Of a stretch of DNA of 24,477 nucleotides, positions 23,079-24,477 are shown piece by piece (the stretch's first letter is position 1; each line of letters starts with the position of its first letter). The stretch lies in assembly GCA_964577255.1 (NCBI GenBank), contig CAZNYM010000026.1:1-24477 (forward strand), in the 5' to 3' direction. The stretch comes from Micavibrio_C sp964577255. GTDB taxonomy: Bacteria; Pseudomonadota; Alphaproteobacteria; Micavibrionales; Micavibrionaceae. The notes under the pieces were generated by a model, which searched no databases, had not been told where the DNA came from, and saw only the letters and a program-made list of their open reading frames with translations. Both the position numbers and the translations under genes were made by a program.

Positions 23079-24477
23079 TCAGTTCAGCCAGCTTTCGGGC
23101 AGCGCGAACGTGCCTGATATGAACCCGATGACGGTGACGAAGCACAGCATGGCGACTCCGTGCATAAGACCCGAACTGGCGTTGACCCAAACCTGTTGCC
23201 CGCGGTTTAGGCCGCGGTTGAGTTTGGTTTTCTGGCGCGTCCAGGACTGGCGGTCGAGGCGGAAAAAGACGTAGGTCTTCACGCAGGAGCCCCAGATCTG
23301 ATTGAAATAGATCAGGAACGGATAATACCAGCTGAGCGCCGGGCGCACGGACAGCAGCATCAGCGCCATGATCCCGCGCGAGAATCCGATCCATACCAGA
23401 TAGATCGGGATGAAGGCCAGGGAATGCTTGAGCGCCAGCATGACCGCGAACACCGGGCCCGTAAGCGCTGTCCACATCGAAATGCGCTGGTCGAGCACGC
23501 ACCACCACGTAAACAGGCCGATACGTCCGGGTCCGAGCGCCAGCGCGCGGCCGTTGGTGCGCAGCATGTTGCCGAACCAGCGGAACATCAGCATGGTGCT
23601 GGCCTTGAGAAAATTGTCGGCGGGCGGATGCTCGACCGTGTAAACGACGGTGTCGGGCACGTAAAGCATATCGTAACCGCTTTTGAGCACCCAGAACCAG
23701 CTGGATTTATCGTCGCCGGTCAGAAATTTGAACCGGCCCAGGCGCCAGTGATCGACGGAATCGTTCTCCACCTGGTTGACGAAATCGGGGTTGGTGATGA
23801 TTTCGGCGCGGAACATCGACATGCGGCCAGTCAGGGTCAGGACTTTTCTTGACAGCCCGAGCGACGACATCTGTATCTGGCGCTGGGCAAAACGCATGTC
23901 GTGCCATTCGCGGATCAGACGGCTGCCCTGCACTTCGCATTCCTCGTCGGTGGTGAGGGCGCCCACGCGGGGCATCAGGCGAAAGAACGGCGCGCAGCTT
24001 CGTACCAGGCCTTCTTCAAGGATCGAATCGCCGTCAATCACGGCAACAACGGCGCCATAAGGCGGCAGCGACCGGGAAATAGCACGGAACCCTTGGGCCA
24101 GACCGTCGCGCTTGCCGGTGCCGGGGATGCGCACGATCTGCAGGGTGACTTGGGGCGGGGGTGACAGGGCTTCCCACAGCGCCTTGATCATGAATTCGTC
24201 GCCTAGCTCAACTATAGATGCCACCACCGTCGCCGGCACGCCGCAGGTCATGGCTTCGCCGATCACGGATCGGAACACTTTGGACGTCGTGTCGGCGTCG
24301 ATGCGAAAGGCCGTCACCAGCAGATAGACGTGCGGGGGCATGAGGTCGTCGGTCTGCTCTTCCGCCAAGCGGCGCCAGCGCGGGAAAACCAGCTTGCGGT
24401 AGATCAGCGCCCGCACGAAATGCAAAATACCCCAGGAATAGCGCCACAAAGCGAGGCCGCCGACCACAAAAATAAAT
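23079..24477 (-). CDS. alg8: Alg8-type mannuronan synthase glycosyltransferase (5' end outside window)
   Basis: The frame runs on to the right edge, where residues FIFVVGGLALWRYSWGILHFVR match the internal start of Pseudomonas Alg8, so about 40 N-terminal residues are missing. A GTG at 24467 is internal, not a start. The family-2 transferase core shows LVTAFRIDADTT, AVIDGDSIL (acceptor/metal Asp pair), DEECEVQG, TGDDKSSWFW (about the catalytic base) and MLMFRWFGN (in place of Q-x-x-R-W). Four or five membrane helices follow in the C-terminal third. Alg8 joins GDP-mannuronate units into polymannuronate in the inner membrane, working with Alg44. No algD or alg44 is in view; they may lie to the right, upstream of alg8. 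Confidence 0.93.
   Translation of the reverse strand, partial: FIFVVGGLALWRYSWGILHFVRALIYRKLVFPRWRRLAEEQTDDLMPPHVYLLVTAFRIDADTTSKVFRSVIGEAMTCGVPATVVASIVELGDEFMIKALWEALSPPPQVTLQIVRIPGTGKRDGLAQGFRAISRSLPPYGAVVAVIDGDSILEEGLVRSCAPFFRLMPRVGALTTDEECEVQGSRLIREWHDMRFAQRQIQMSSLGLSRKVLTLTGRMSMFRAEIITNPDFVNQVENDSVDHWRLGRFKFLTGDDKSSWFWVLKSGYDMLYVPDTVVYTVEHPPADNFLKASTMLMFRWFGNMLRTNGRALALGPGRIGLFTWWCVLDQRISMWTALTGPVFAVMLALKHSLAFIPIYLVWIGFSRGIMALMLLSVRPALSWYYPFLIYFNQIWGSCVKTYVFFRLDRQSWTRQKTKLNRGLNRGQQVWVNASSGLMHGVAMLCFVTVIGFISGTFALPESWLN

Overview
The window looks like chromosomal DNA of a free-living Gram-negative bacterium, most likely an alphaproteobacterium. The evidence is lipoprotein and signal-peptide genes, a small DUF465/YdcH-type protein, a Cfa/DUF1365/FAD-oxidoreductase lipid operon of a kind common in proteobacteria, and alginate genes. 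Base composition is uneven: about 342-580, 2490-2805 and 11140-13110 are visibly AT-rich, while the alginate end (about 18600-24477) is very GC-rich. No phage, CRISPR array or complete insertion sequence is present.

Left end (1-2805): the 3' part of a LysR regulator, then a structured AT-rich leader and three tightly spaced small genes (DUF465/YdcH-like, amphi-Trp domain, and a cysteine-poor relative of the TFIIB-type zinc ribbon with an Asp/His-rich tail). A strong terminator separates them from a TerC/Alx-type membrane protein. A frameshifted N-terminal relic of an IS5-type transposase fills the gap after terC.

Middle (2806-11136, minus strand): nine genes that overlap or nearly abut, in transcription order OmpR-type regulator, sensor kinase, FAD amine-oxidase-like protein, DUF1365, Cfa-like methyltransferase, chalcone-isomerase-like protein, MFS carrier, DUF3833 lipoprotein and SDR. 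This is a membrane-lipid modification operon headed by its own two-component system. The Cfa-like enzyme lacks two of the bicarbonate ligands of true cyclopropane synthases, so its product may be a methylated or methylene lipid instead.

Junction (11137-13312): AT-rich and gene-poor. It holds the 3' half of a tRNA-Thr(CGU) gene, the usual scar of integration into a tRNA; a repeated GCGTTGACGT motif, once as a perfect 12-bp inverted repeat; and a lone M3-like metallopeptidase.

Right part (13313-24477): a CaCA-type cation antiporter, then a phosphorelay of a single-domain response regulator, a very large hybrid kinase with two extracellular sensor regions, and a divergent stand-alone Hpt protein. 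Next is an alginate O-acetylation block: a 718-residue SGNH esterase-like protein with a phage-tail-fibre-like front half, then algF and algI. algI meets convergent alg8, which runs off the right edge, stop codon to stop codon. The phosphorelay may control this polymer locus, but only proximity supports that. The SGNH protein sits where AlgJ/AlgX-type O-acetylation enzymes would be expected.
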